A stretch of 41,486 nt of DNA from Chloroflexota bacterium (GTDB lineage: Bacteria; Chloroflexota; Anaerolineae; J036; Brachytrichaceae): the NCBI GenBank assembly GCA_023382055.1, contig JAMCQN010000024.1:1-41486 (forward strand). The letters run 5' to 3'. Within the stretch, counting starts at the first letter, position 1. Each line of letters starts with the position of its first letter. The translations under genes were made by a program, and so were the position numbers. The notes under the pieces were generated by a model, which saw only the letters and a list, made by a program, of their open reading frames with translations, ran no database searches and had not been told where the DNA came from. Of this stretch, positions 14,420 to 22,146 are shown piece after piece.

Positions 14420-15100
14420 TTAGTTGGCGCTGACAGGCACAGATAGCGCGCGCATGATCTCAGCCATCAAATGCGATTCCGGCGCCGCGCCGATCAGCGT
14501 GCCGGCGCCGTCGTTGATCGTGGTGTGCGGCACGCCGCTCACATCGTAGCGCTCCGCCAGCTCGGGGAATTCAGTCGCCTCAACCATCTCAGCCTGCACC
14601 AATGGGCTTTCCAGCGCCATCTGGTGCGCCAGCGCCACGGCTCGCGAGCAATACGGGCAGGAAGGTGTAACGAATACCTGCAGGTGCACAGGCTGCTGGA
14701 GGTTCTTGAGCGCGCTGCGCGTCTCATCGCTCAGGCGCGAGTCGCGGCCCCCCACCAGGAGCAGGTCGTTGATCAGTGCGCTGAACTCATGCCCGGCAGG
14801 AATGCCCGCATAGCGAATACCGTGGTCAACTGTCTTGTCGCCGTCCTGGACGGCAATCACGACGCCGGGCGCTTTGTCTACGTTGTACTGCTGCGCCAGC
14901 TCGGCGTCTGTCTCAATATCGTGCACGTCCAGGCTGAGCTTGTCCGATGTGGAGACGACGCCCTCGAGCAACTCGCGCGTATCGCCGCAATAATCGCAGT
15001 TCTGCCGTGAGCCGAAGTAAATCAAGCGCACGGGCTCCTTCAAGTCGGCTAACGCATCGCGAACCTGTTCCAGTGTCTTATCGTCCAACAACTTTGTCAT
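14420..15100 (-). CDS. Protein disulfide oxidoreductase with two thioredoxin folds (PDO)
   Basis: A 226-residue cytoplasmic protein of two tandem thioredoxin/glutaredoxin folds, each with an active site: C35-D-Y-C38 in the first (residues 1-115) and C148-P-Y-C151 in the second (about 130-226). The second also has the cis-proline loop SGVPHTT. PDOs are typical of archaea and thermophilic or anaerobic bacteria, where they help to form, shuffle or reduce cytoplasmic disulfides and accept electrons from thioredoxin reductase. The first site CDYC is unusual; CPYC in the second is the catalytic standard. The thioredoxin-reductase-like protein at 4637 is a candidate partner. It is read alone, on the minus strand. 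Confidence 0.88.
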   Translation of the reverse strand: MTKLLDDKTLEQVRDALADLKEPVRLIYFGSRQNCDYCGDTRELLEGVVSTSDKLSLDVHDIETDAELAQQYNVDKAPGVVIAVQDGDKTVDHGIRYAGIPAGHEFSALINDLLLVGGRDSRLSDETRSALKNLQQPVHLQVFVTPSCPYCSRAVALAHQMALESPLVQAEMVEATEFPELAERYDVSGVPHTTINDGAGTLIGAAPESHLMAEIMRALSVPVSAN

Positions 15101-15192
15101 ATCTGCCTGCTCCTCTAACTACACAGTTGTGCTGTTTTATATTTACTTCGTTAGATGAACAGCGCCTGCAAAAGTGACATGCCGCTGGTTGT

Positions 15193-15474
15193 TCAGTGCT
15201 CCGGCTGCCGCCTGGACAGGAAATCGTCGAGGTTCAAGCGCACGAACAGGCGCTGGCGCACCTCGTCGGGGACGGGCGGCGCAGGATAAATGTTCTGATA
15301 CAGCTCAACCGTCTTGCGCAACGTATCCACAACCACCTGGCAGCGGTCGCACTCCGCCATGTGTTTTTCGATTTCCACACACAGCGATTCGTCGAGATTG
15401 CCGTCGATAAAATCGGACAATGATTTCAACAGCTCGCGGCAGGTGGCGCGCTCGTCATGGTGATGTTCGGTCAT
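15193..15474 (-). CDS. Zinc-finger (zf-HC2/ZAS) anti-sigma factor
   Basis: A 93-residue soluble protein. The zinc-binding motif H38-x3-C42-x2-C45 (KHMAECDRC) follows Cys12, the spacing of the ZAS anti-sigma domain; no membrane segment follows, so it is a cytoplasmic anti-sigma factor. Its ATG overlaps the stop of the sigma gene by 4 nt (ATGA), which couples their translation and stoichiometry. Cytoplasmic ZAS proteins of this size often sense oxidative or thiol stress through the cysteines (RsrA-like); that is plausible here but unproven. Confidence 0.85.
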   Translation of the reverse strand: MTEHHHDERATCRELLKSLSDFIDGNLDESLCVEIEKHMAECDRCQVVVDTLRKTVELYQNIYPAPPVPDEVRQRLFVRLNLDDFLSRRQPEH

Positions 15475-16079
15475 GCCTGTTTCACCTCCTTCAGGCGCTC
15501 GCCGTAATACTGGGATAACTCCTCGCGCAATTGCAGCCGGGCGCGCAGCAAACGCGTTTTCACCGCCGCTTCGCTGATATGCAGCGATTCGGCTGTCTCG
15601 CGGACGGACAAACCCTCGATGTCGCGCAACATGAAAACCATCTTGAGCGCAGGGCTGAGGTTGCCGACAGCCAGGTCAAGATGTTCGCGGGATTCGGCGG
15701 ATAGAAACTCCGCTTCGGGAAGGCAGCACCAGTCCTCGATCTGCACCGGCTCGCGCTCGCCATCCACGGTGGAAATCTCCTCATCCACCGACACTGCCTC
15801 CGGTTTACGCTTGCGCAACGCCATGAACGCTTCGTTGGACGCGATACGGTACAACCAGGTGGAAATACTGGAACGACCCTCAAAATCCTTCAGATGCCGG
15901 TAAGCCTTGATAAAAGTCTCCTGCAGCACGTCTTCGGCATCCCGCGGCTCGCCCAGTATGCGCAACGCCAGGCGATAGATCGGCGCGGAATAAAGGTCGA
16001 CCAGGCGGGCGAATTCAGCCCGATCGCCGGCCTGGATCGCTGCTAGAGAGAGGTTATCCTGCTGAGCTGTTTCAACCAT
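15471..16079 (-). CDS. ECF-type RNA polymerase sigma factor (RpoE/SigW-like)
   Basis: A 202-residue ECF sigma factor. Region 2 lies near residues 25-95 (FARLVDLYSAPIYRLALRIL, DAEDVLQETFIKAYRHL, STWLYRIASNEAFMALRKRK) and region 4 near 135-190 (LSPALKMVFMLRDIEGLSV, AESLHISEAAVKTRLLRAR). The linker between them is acidic and contains Cys-Cys (EDWCCLPE). It is translationally coupled to the zinc-finger anti-sigma gene by an ATGA overlap. Its targets are not known; the adjacent, independently read PDO gene is a candidate regulon member. Confidence 0.92.
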   Translation of the reverse strand: MVETAQQDNLSLAAIQAGDRAEFARLVDLYSAPIYRLALRILGEPRDAEDVLQETFIKAYRHLKDFEGRSSISTWLYRIASNEAFMALRKRKPEAVSVDEEISTVDGEREPVQIEDWCCLPEAEFLSAESREHLDLAVGNLSPALKMVFMLRDIEGLSVRETAESLHISEAAVKTRLLRARLQLREELSQYYGERLKEVKQA

Positions 16080-16173
16080 CGCGTTTAAGTATAAACGACC
16101 GGGATTGCTGTTTATTGAAGCAAGGAAGTCACAACCAGGCAGAGAGGGACGCGAAAACGACTATCGGTTTCCG

Positions 16174-16935
16174 TCAATCGCTTGCGTGGGCATGGGCTCG
16201 GGGCTGCCCGACCATAATCTGCGCGCCCGCACCCGCCGGGATGAAATCCCTGCCATATTCGCGGGCAAACATACGTATAGCCAGTTGTCCTGTGCAATGG
16301 CTGGGAGCAACTTTCTTTACACCCAATTTACGAAGACCTTCGATTACCTTCTTGATATCGGCGGCGGCCGCGTCTTTGAGGTGAAAACCGCCCATGACGA
16401 GCGCTATTTCACCCCATCTGCGCGCCTGGGACGCAACCTCGACGATGCCGCTGTGCGCGCATCCGGTAATCACGATCAACCCATCGGCGGTTTCCAGCGC
16501 CAGCGATTGCTCGGTGTTCTTCTGCCCCAACTCTCCTGTCGTGTATACCGACCCACCCAGCGTAATCGGGTGGTTGACATCGACGACGGCAGCATAACGT
16601 CCAGCGTCCTGTTTTATCTCGTCCGGGAACGACCTGGGCACAAGCACCGTAACCGCCCTGTCTCGGCCATCGGCGATGGTTGGCAGCGCCGTGAGCAGAC
16701 CGCCCGTGTGATCCGAGTGGTAATGCGAGACAACAATCATGTCGATGGCTTGCGGATCGATATCCATCTGCGCGAGATTCGCCAGCAGAATCGCGCCATT
16801 GGCGCCGGTATCGAACAGTATACGGCGCGAGCCTACCGTGAAGAGACAGGCGAAACCCCAATGGGTAGTCAGGCGCGGGTCATACGGTTGATTGTCATAG
16901 ACGATAGTCGCAATAATTGGCGCGCTATATGACAT
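16174..16935 (-). CDS. Metallo-beta-lactamase-fold hydrolase
   Basis: A 253-residue MBL-fold protein when started at the ATG at 16935, which has GGGGG five nt upstream. The metal site H71-x-H73-x-D75-H76 is in SHYHSDHTGG; ILFDTGANG precedes it; ITGCAHSGIV and APSHCTGQLAIR supply further ligands. The overall pattern (DTGAN, CAHSGI, GGFHL, SHCTG) matches the family annotated as dihydropteridine or ribofuranosylaminobenzene phosphate synthase-like hydrolases (DHPS-related MBL). The substrate is unknown. It follows the XRE-cupin regulator in an operon; longer starts (16965 or 17016) would overlap that gene. Confidence 0.8.
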   Translation of the reverse strand: MSYSAPIIATIVYDNQPYDPRLTTHWGFACLFTVGSRRILFDTGANGAILLANLAQMDIDPQAIDMIVVSHYHSDHTGGLLTALPTIADGRDRAVTVLVPRSFPDEIKQDAGRYAAVVDVNHPITLGGSVYTTGELGQKNTEQSLALETADGLIVITGCAHSGIVEVASQARRWGEIALVMGGFHLKDAAAADIKKVIEGLRKLGVKKVAPSHCTGQLAIRMFAREYGRDFIPAGAGAQIMVGQPRAHAHASD

Positions 16936-16972
16936 GCAAACCCCCAACGTTGCCCACAACAGCATGGGCAGC

Positions 16973-17662
16973 TTACTGCGGTGCGAAATGTCTGTCGGTG
17001 GGTCGGTCTCGGTCATCGGCAGGGCATAAAACGAGCAGCGACTGCGATGGTTCCTGCTCCAGATTGTGCCAGCGGTGCGGCAGGTGCGCCTCAAACAACA
17101 GGCTGTCCCCTGCATCGAGCACATAGATGCTGTCCACAATGAAATAGGTGATCCGCCCTTTGAGGCAAAATACAAACTCTACCCCGGTGTGAACGATGAA
17201 CTCCGGTCCACTGCCGCTGTCGGGTTCCATCATGACCATGAATGGTTGAATTGCTTGCTCGCTCATCCCGGCGCCCAGATCAACCAGCAGGCCGTGGGCG
17301 AACTGGGCGCTTTGACACTGGCCGGCCTTCATGAAAACGACCGGGCTGCGTACCGCGCTGGTCTCAAAGAACGCCGCGATGGAAACCCCAAGTGCGCCGG
17401 CCAGTCGCTGAAGGGTGCTGACGCTTGGCGACGTTTTACCGTTCTCGATCAGGCTGAGTGTGTTTGCCGAAAGCCCGCTGGTTTCCGCCAGCGTTCGGAT
17501 GGACAACTCGCGGACAGCGCGCAACTGGCGCAGCCGATACCCCACATTAACTTCAGCCGGAGCGTTTCCTGTCGCAACGGAAGCTCTGCTGTGTCTGCCG
17601 TTGCGGGTGCGCAGGCGTTGCCCGCTCCTCACCGGTTTTGACGTATTCCCATCAGGCTCCAC
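16973..17662 (-). CDS. XRE-family regulator with a C-terminal cupin sensor
   Basis: A 229-residue regulator. The HTH is near residues 45-100 (LRQLRAVRELSIRTLAETSG, NTLSLIENGKTSPSVSTLQR). A cupin_2 domain follows near 130-215 (EFIVHTGVEFVFCLKGRITYF, YVLDAGDSLLFEAHLPHRWHN), which would bind a small ligand or a metal. The GTG at 17662 is chosen because GGGGAAGGA lies 8 nt upstream and the predicted transcript begins near 17696, so the longer frame from 17731 cannot be fully transcribed from that promoter. It probably regulates itself and the MBL-fold gene behind it. The ligand is unknown. Confidence 0.8.
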   Translation of the reverse strand: MEPDGNTSKPVRSGQRLRTRNGRHSRASVATGNAPAEVNVGYRLRQLRAVRELSIRTLAETSGLSANTLSLIENGKTSPSVSTLQRLAGALGVSIAAFFETSAVRSPVVFMKAGQCQSAQFAHGLLVDLGAGMSEQAIQPFMVMMEPDSGSGPEFIVHTGVEFVFCLKGRITYFIVDSIYVLDAGDSLLFEAHLPHRWHNLEQEPSQSLLVLCPADDRDRPTDRHFAPQ

Positions 17663-17702
17663 GATGTCATTCCTTCCCCGGATGCACACATCCACATGTG
17701 TG

Positions 17703-17731
17703 ATATTAGGGCGTCCGGCATGAAATGTCAA
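17703..17731 (-). promoter_or_regulatory. Sigma-70-type promoter of the XRE-cupin/MBL operon
   Basis: On the minus strand TTGACA (17731-17726), a 17-bp spacer and TAATAT (17708-17703) form a near-perfect promoter, giving a start near 17696 and a leader of about 35 nt before the GTG at 17662. Confidence 0.65.
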
Positions 17732-17975
17732 ATTTATTAGTTGTTACACCGCTTCTTGTACCATTAATTTAGTACGTCGTACGGCATATGCCGGCAGCAT
17801 CGCCTGCACTCCTCGCCCATACCGCGTCTGTAACTTTGTGCGCATGGATGCATCGAATGGGATAGTGCACGTGGTTCTGATGTCTCGTCCGGTGCGCAGG
17901 CGATATCGGGAAGGCTGTCAACCCGAGACTTGTGTAGAACGTATAGTTAAGCAACAATAATCAGTGGAGAGAACT
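17732..17975 (+). promoter_or_regulatory. Leader region of the DUF302 gene
   Basis: A 244-bp spacer between divergent genes. It holds the perfect 12-bp palindrome CGGCATATGCCG at 17782-17793 and a nearby GTACG-TC-GTACG-like repeat at 17772-17783, both possible operators. A clear GTGGAGAG ribosome-binding site lies about 5 nt before the ATG at 17976. No firm -35/-10 pair is assigned. Confidence 0.4.
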
Positions 17976-18386
17976 ATGAATACAGTTGAGAACGTACAGT
18001 TGGGTCTGCATGTGAAGGTTAACCAGCCTTATGAAGTAGCTCTGGAACTCGTCAAGACAGCGCTGAAAGCGGAAGGTTTCGGTGTGCTGACCGAGATCGA
18101 TGTGAAAGAGACGCTGAAGAAAAAACTTGGCGTTGACTTCCAGCGTTATATCATCCTCGGCGCATGCAACCCGCCGCTGGCGCATCGCGCGCTGAGCGCC
18201 GATCTGGACGTCGGTCTGCTGCTGCCATGCAACGTCGTCGTGTACGAGACGGGCGCGAATTCATCCATGGTCAGCCTGGTCGATCCCCTGGTTATGGCTG
18301 GTATGTTCAAGGACGCGACCTTCGAGGCGATTGCGATTGAAGCCCAGGAACGCTTCAAGCGAATCGCAGCCGTTTTGAGCGCTTGA
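17976..18386 (+). CDS. DUF302 domain protein
   Basis: A 136-residue cytoplasmic protein made of one DUF302 domain: VNQPYEVALELVKTALKAEG, GVLTEIDVKETLKKKLG, YIILGACNPPLAHRAL, DVGLLLPCNVVVYE. DUF302 proteins form dimers with an alpha/beta fold. Their function is not established; the conserved Cys in GACNPP and LPCN could bind a ligand or metal. The ATG at 17976 has the RBS GGAGAG; the upstream GTG at 17964 lacks one. It diverges from the XRE-cupin/MBL operon, whose regulator may also control it. Confidence 0.85.
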   Translation: MNTVENVQLGLHVKVNQPYEVALELVKTALKAEGFGVLTEIDVKETLKKKLGVDFQRYIILGACNPPLAHRALSADLDVGLLLPCNVVVYETGANSSMVSLVDPLVMAGMFKDATFEAIAIEAQERFKRIAAVLSA

Positions 18387-18575
18387 GGCGCCGTTGTGAT
18401 CAGGTAATAGAATGAGAGCGACGAAGCCCTGCGCGCCGGCGTCGGATGCAGGGTTCCGCCCCGATGAGAGAGTCAGGGAGCGCCAGTTGCCTGCTCCAGG
18501 CGCCTCATCCGGCAGATTGATACCAAGGCATCATCGTACTTAGTTGTCCGGGTCGAGAAGTACAAGGAGCAGGCA
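18387..18575 (+). promoter_or_regulatory. Leader of the 52-residue mini-gene, with an RBS-proximal hairpin
   Basis: GTACTT at 18536-18541 pairs with AAGTAC at 18558-18563, and the Shine-Dalgarno AAGGAG follows immediately at 18564-18569, so the hairpin ends exactly where the ribosome must bind. Upstream, CCCTGC and GCAGGG near 18428 and 18450 can also pair. No recognised riboswitch is seen. Confidence 0.35.
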
Positions 18576-18734
18576 ATGTCGAAACGTCGCGAACAGATAG
18601 AACGGCAACAGGCGCAGCAGCGCAAGCAGACGCCCACCATTTTCGTCAATGGCAAAGCCTACTCATCTGCGTTAAACGCCGATGACTTCAGGCGCATCTT
18701 CGCGCAAGTTGCGCCCGACGTAAAACTGCAGTAA
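18576..18734 (+). CDS. 52-residue protein resembling the two ends of a DsbA-like protein joined together
   Basis: ATG at 18576 with a strong RBS (AAGGAG, 6 nt spacing) opens a 52-codon frame. The N-terminal half is a charged, Gln-rich stretch (MSKRREQIERQQAQQRKQ) typical of the cytoplasmic start of membrane-anchored DsbA/thioredoxin_4 proteins in this phylum. The second half (TPTIFVNGKAYSSALNADDF, then RRIFAQVAP) is typical of the C-terminal cis-proline loop and last helix of the same family. The membrane helix and the CxxC catalytic part are absent, so an in-frame internal deletion is inferred. It may be a decaying remnant, or a retained microprotein since the RBS and frame are clean. Confidence 0.6.
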   Translation: MSKRREQIERQQAQQRKQTPTIFVNGKAYSSALNADDFRRIFAQVAPDVKLQ

Positions 18735-18740
18735 ACAGGG

Positions 18741-18766
18741 GCGCATCAGCCGTCAGGCTGATGCGC
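18741..18766. terminator. Hairpin between the mini-gene and the convergent methyltransferase
   Basis: GCGCATCAGCC (18741-18751) and its exact complement (18756-18766) enclose the loop GTCA. It starts 6 nt after the mini-gene stop codon and overlaps the stop codon of the methyltransferase, so it may end transcription from both directions. No T-run is present. Confidence 0.6.
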
Positions 18767-19331
18767 TGGCTTCGATCAGATAATTGTCGTCGTCCTGCCA
18801 GGTCTGGCTGGCCTGTTGAAAGCCATTGGCCTTGAGGACTTTGATGACTTCCTCTGGCCATAACCGCTCTGCGCGCGGCGGGCCGGCCTCACCCTGCGCA
18901 TCCGGACGCCAGTCCAGGATCGCGGCGCGCTGGCCCACGCGGCGCATCTCGCGCACCTGCACGTCCAGCGGCGTCACCTCGTGCAGCACGAATGCCGCCC
19001 ACAGCCAGTCGGCGCTTTTATCGGGGAGGTTTATCGCCGGCAGCTCGGAGCGCAACAGGCGAACTGTCTCCGGCGGTTGCCGGTTAGCCAATGCGTTCAA
19101 CATGTCCTGGCTGACATCCAGCGCATACACGGTTCCCCCTGCCCCGACCTTTTCAGCCAACGGCAGCGTCCAGAAACCAGGCCCGCAACCCAGATCGACC
19201 ACCCGCTGCCCGGCGCCAATATCGAAACGACTCAAAAAATCCTTTGGAGCCCAGCGCGCCTGGCGCTGCGGGCTTAACAACCGATCCAAATGCACCGGAT
19301 CAAACCGATGCGCCTCAGTATTCATATGCAC
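18753..19331 (-). CDS. Class I SAM-dependent methyltransferase
   Basis: A 192-residue protein with a seven-stranded methyltransferase fold. Motif I is VVDLGCGPGFWTLPLA (about residues 44-59), the acidic ribose ligand follows in VYALDVSQDML, and motif III-like LLRSELPAINLPDKSADWLW and the FVLHEVTP segment lie near 95-120. The substrate is unknown; the UbiE/ArsM-like N-terminal pattern FDPVHLDRLLSPQRQARWAP resembles small methyltransferases of unassigned specificity. ATG at 19331 or 19325 is equally plausible. It is a single gene with its own terminators. Confidence 0.85.
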   Translation of the reverse strand: MHMNTEAHRFDPVHLDRLLSPQRQARWAPKDFLSRFDIGAGQRVVDLGCGPGFWTLPLAEKVGAGGTVYALDVSQDMLNALANRQPPETVRLLRSELPAINLPDKSADWLWAAFVLHEVTPLDVQVREMRRVGQRAAILDWRPDAQGEAGPPRAERLWPEEVIKVLKANGFQQASQTWQDDDNYLIEASASA

Positions 19332-19381
19332 ACTCCTGACTTAACCAATACAAACGCGTTACAACTATAAACCATCACAAA

Positions 19382-19414
19382 ACAGCGCCGTGTGTACCCG
19401 ACACACGGCGCTGT
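19382..19414. terminator. Perfect 14-bp hairpin between two minus-strand genes
   Basis: ACAGCGCCGTGTGT (19382-19395), the loop ACCCG and the exact complement (19401-19414). It separates the DUF2892 membrane protein gene from the methyltransferase gene on the minus strand and lies just upstream of the latter; on the minus strand AAAA does not give a T-run of terminator type, so the effect may be partial. Confidence 0.6.
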
Positions 19415-19449
19415 AGATGCACAAACCATCGGCGCTCTCGCGCCATCCT

Positions 19450-19695
19450 TTATCGGCCCATCTTCTTCTGCAGCGCGCTGCGCAGCTTTTCGCCGCTAAA
19501 CGGCAGCCCGGCCAGCGGGGCGAACAGACAGAAGTCGAATACCCCGGCAGCCAGCGGCAGCAGACCGATTACGGCGATGATGGCCCCGCCGGTTCCGCCC
19601 ACCACAAACAGGCCGAGCGCGATAAGCACGATGCCGGCTACGGCACGAGTAATACGGCCGGATGAACTACCGAGGAAACTAAATAAACCCTGCAT
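19450..19695 (-). CDS. Small membrane protein, YgaP-like transmembrane domain (DUF2892)
   Basis: An 81-residue protein with two membrane helices (about residues 17-33 and 38-55), ITRAVAGIVLIALGLFVVGG and GAIIAVIGLLPLAAGVFDFC, with the FCLFAPLAGLPFSG ending. This is the transmembrane part found at the C-terminus of the YgaP rhodanese and as stand-alone DUF2892 proteins, often next to sulfur-transfer genes. Here no rhodanese is fused, but a separately anchored rhodanese lies at 22256. It may help thiosulfate or sulfide handling at the membrane (inference). The gene is followed on the minus strand by a hairpin. Confidence 0.85.
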   Translation of the reverse strand: MQGLFSFLGSSSGRITRAVAGIVLIALGLFVVGGTGGAIIAVIGLLPLAAGVFDFCLFAPLAGLPFSGEKLRSALQKKMGR

Positions 19696-19858
19696 TGCAA
19701 TAACTCCTTAGCGAGCTCTGAATAACAACTTATATCGGATTAGATGTGGACGTAAAGCATTAGTTACACGACTTTTTGATGCGCTGCGCGCTGGGGCGGC
19801 GCAGGATTTCGCACGATCTGATGATACTATTCGGGTAAATCTCTAACTCGGAAAACAC

Positions 19859-21697
19859 ATGACATTTTCACAGATATTCGTGATTGTGGTTGTCGCCGTT
19901 CCTCTCATCGCTGTAGGCGCAAACAAGCTGCGTGTTGATATTGGGGCGCTGATCATCGCTGTGGCGCTGGGCATTGCCCAGGTGCTGGGTATCGGCGTGC
20001 TGGGGCCAGCCAACCATCCCGCCGACGCGGTACAAGCGATCGCCGGGCTTGGCCAGCCGGTGGTCGTCACCCTGTTCAGTTTGTTTATCATCACGCAGGG
20101 ACTGGATAAAACCGGGGTAACCCGCGTCATCGCACGGCGCCTCCTGGCGATTGGCGGCAAGTCCGAGACGCGCCTGATCGTCCTGTTTACGGCGACGAGC
20201 GCCGTGCTTTCGCTGGTGATGAACAATCTTGCCGCAGGCGCGCTGCTGTTGCCAAGCGCCATAGACGCGTCGCGCCGCACTGGCATCAAGCCCAGTAAAT
20301 TGCTCATCCCGGTGGCTTACGGCAGCCTGCTCGGCGGGTCGGCAACCTATTTCACCACCGCAAACATCATCGCCAGCAACCTGCTCCTGACCGCCACGCC
20401 GCCGCAGGCGCCGCTGCACATCCTGGACTTCACGCCGGTGGGCGGCCTGATCGCCATCGCCGGGATCGTCTATCTGGCGTTGTTCGGCAAGCGTCTGTTG
20501 CCTGACCGCGAACCATCAGCCGAACAGTTGGTGGCGCGCCGCACCGGCAGCGAGCTGGAAGATATGTATCAACTGGGGGAGCGCCTGTGGGAACTGGAGG
20601 TGCTGCCCGGGTCGCAGTTAGCCGGCAAACAGCTTGGCAAAACCGAGATCGGCGAGCATCTCGGCCTGGCGGTGGCGGCCATCTGGCGCGGGCGGCAGGC
20701 CATCTTCGCGCCTCCGCCGGATCAATTGATCAACGTGGGAGACATCCTGCTCACCGTCGGCAGAGAAGAACGGATAAACCAGATGGCGGAACTGGGTGTC
20801 AGGATCGGGCGGGAGCAGCAAGGCGGCTATATCAGCAAACAGGGCGTCTCGTTCATCGAGGTCATCCTGGCGCCCCGGTCGCGTGCGGAGGGCCAATCGC
20901 TGCGCGAACTCGATTTCCGCAAGAATTATGGCTTCACAGCCGTCGCATTGCTGCGCGGGCGGCGCAGTTACCGCACCGACGTGGGAGGCTTCAAGCTGAA
21001 TGCGGGTGATTCCATTCTCATGGTAGGCTCGCGCGATCGGTTGAAAGGACTTCGCAATAACGCCGATTTTATCGTGCTTGAGCCGGATCAGAGTGACCAG
21101 CCTTTGAACAAACGCCACGCCGGACTGGTGGTGTCCATCCTGGCAATCGCCATTGGCGCCTCCATCATTGGTTTCCCGGTCTACCTGGCGACGCTGGCGG
21201 CCGCGATTGTCATCGTGATGAGCGGCGTGCTGAGCATGGACGACGCTTATCACAGCATGCAGTGGCGCGCTATATTCCTGATCGCCGGAATGTATGCGGT
21301 GAGCATCGCCATGGTGCAGACGGGGCTGGCCGTGCTGGTCGGCGATGCGGTCGTCGATCTGGTCAAGCCCTTTGGCCCGGTCGGCCTGGCTGCCGGTTCC
21401 TACCTGCTCACGGCTGCGCTGACCCAGATCATGGGCGGCCAGGTCACGGCGTTAGTCACCGTGCCGATAGCCATCAGCGCCGCTTTAAGCATGCATACCA
21501 GCCCGCAGGCAATGGCGGTCGCCTCGGCGATTGGCTGTTCGGCCTCATTTCTGACTCCGATCGCCCACCCGGTCAACATCCTGATGATCGGCCCGGGCAA
21601 TTACCGATTCGCCGATTTCTTCCGCGTCGGCTGGGTTATGACAGTCATCACGTTTATCGTGCTTGTCCTTGGGATGGTACTCTTCTGGCATTTATAA
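19859..21697 (+). CDS. SLC13/DASS-family transporter with two RCK_C domains
   Basis: A 612-residue membrane protein. The two hydrophobic halves (about residues 1-205 and 420-612) carry SLC13/CitMHS-like helices with hairpin motifs NNLAAGALLLP and GCSASFLTPIAHPVNILM. Between them lie two TrkA-C/RCK_C modules (about 230-305 and 320-395), in LEVLPGSQLAGKQL, GDILLTVGREERI and SFIEVILAPRSRAEGQSLRE, GDSILMVGSRDRL. This is the architecture of bacterial SLC13-RCK transporters (sodium-dependent anion carriers such as sulfate or dicarboxylate). Substrate cannot be read from the sequence; the sulfur-related neighbours make sulfate a candidate. ATG at 19859 matches the family start. Confidence 0.87.
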   Translation: MTFSQIFVIVVVAVPLIAVGANKLRVDIGALIIAVALGIAQVLGIGVLGPANHPADAVQAIAGLGQPVVVTLFSLFIITQGLDKTGVTRVIARRLLAIGGKSETRLIVLFTATSAVLSLVMNNLAAGALLLPSAIDASRRTGIKPSKLLIPVAYGSLLGGSATYFTTANIIASNLLLTATPPQAPLHILDFTPVGGLIAIAGIVYLALFGKRLLPDREPSAEQLVARRTGSELEDMYQLGERLWELEVLPGSQLAGKQLGKTEIGEHLGLAVAAIWRGRQAIFAPPPDQLINVGDILLTVGREERINQMAELGVRIGREQQGGYISKQGVSFIEVILAPRSRAEGQSLRELDFRKNYGFTAVALLRGRRSYRTDVGGFKLNAGDSILMVGSRDRLKGLRNNADFIVLEPDQSDQPLNKRHAGLVVSILAIAIGASIIGFPVYLATLAAAIVIVMSGVLSMDDAYHSMQWRAIFLIAGMYAVSIAMVQTGLAVLVGDAVVDLVKPFGPVGLAAGSYLLTAALTQIMGGQVTALVTVPIAISAALSMHTSPQAMAVASAIGCSASFLTPIAHPVNILMIGPGNYRFADFFRVGWVMTVITFIVLVLGMVLFWHL

Positions 21698-21819
21698 GCT
21701 GACATCAGCGCGATGACGTCGGCCATCATCCTGACCTGCGTTGCAATGTAACCTTTCGTGCCCGCGTGCATCAAAAAATAAGTCAAAATACATATCACAC
21801 GAAGACAGAGGTACATTGC

Positions 21820-22032
21820 ATGCCGATCTTTGAATATGATTGCCCGGATTGCGGCGAACCGTTTGAGAAGCTCGTACGCCTTCACAACGGAAGCGCTGAC
21901 AAGGTAGCCTGCCCCTCCTGCGGCAGCACCAAGGTAAAGCGTAAACTGTCAACATTCAGCGCCAAGTCCAGCGGCGGTTCCACATCCTTCACACAGTCCA
22001 GCTCCAGCGATTGCTCGACTGGAGGCTCCTGA
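21820..22032 (+). CDS. FmdB-family zinc-ribbon protein
   Basis: A 70-residue protein. The N-terminus MPIFEYDCPDCGEPFEKLVR and ACPSCGSTKVKRKLSTFSA give the two CxxC knuckles (Cys8/11 and Cys31/34) of the FmdB_N zinc ribbon. The tail is Ser/Gly-rich and ends in SDCSTGGS. These small regulatory-type proteins bind zinc; the function is poorly defined (named from formamidase regulation). GAGG at 21808-21811 is 8 nt before the ATG. The next gene, 220 bp on, encodes the anchored rhodanese, with repeat element 22147-22222 in between. Confidence 0.87.
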   Translation: MPIFEYDCPDCGEPFEKLVRLHNGSADKVACPSCGSTKVKRKLSTFSAKSSGGSTSFTQSSSSDCSTGGS

Positions 22033-22146
22033 GGAATTTCGCGTCCCAGCCGGTCGTGAACCGGCTTTACTGCCAGGAATCCAATTGTTTGCGCGTGCTC
22101 AAAGCCCCATCCAGGATATTGTTGGCAAATCCCATTCTGTCGTCGA

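Noticed and set aside
16936-17175. Longer N-terminus of the MBL-fold protein
   Set aside because: The extension overlaps the regulator gene in another frame, lacks a ribosome-binding site and resembles no MBL-family sequence.
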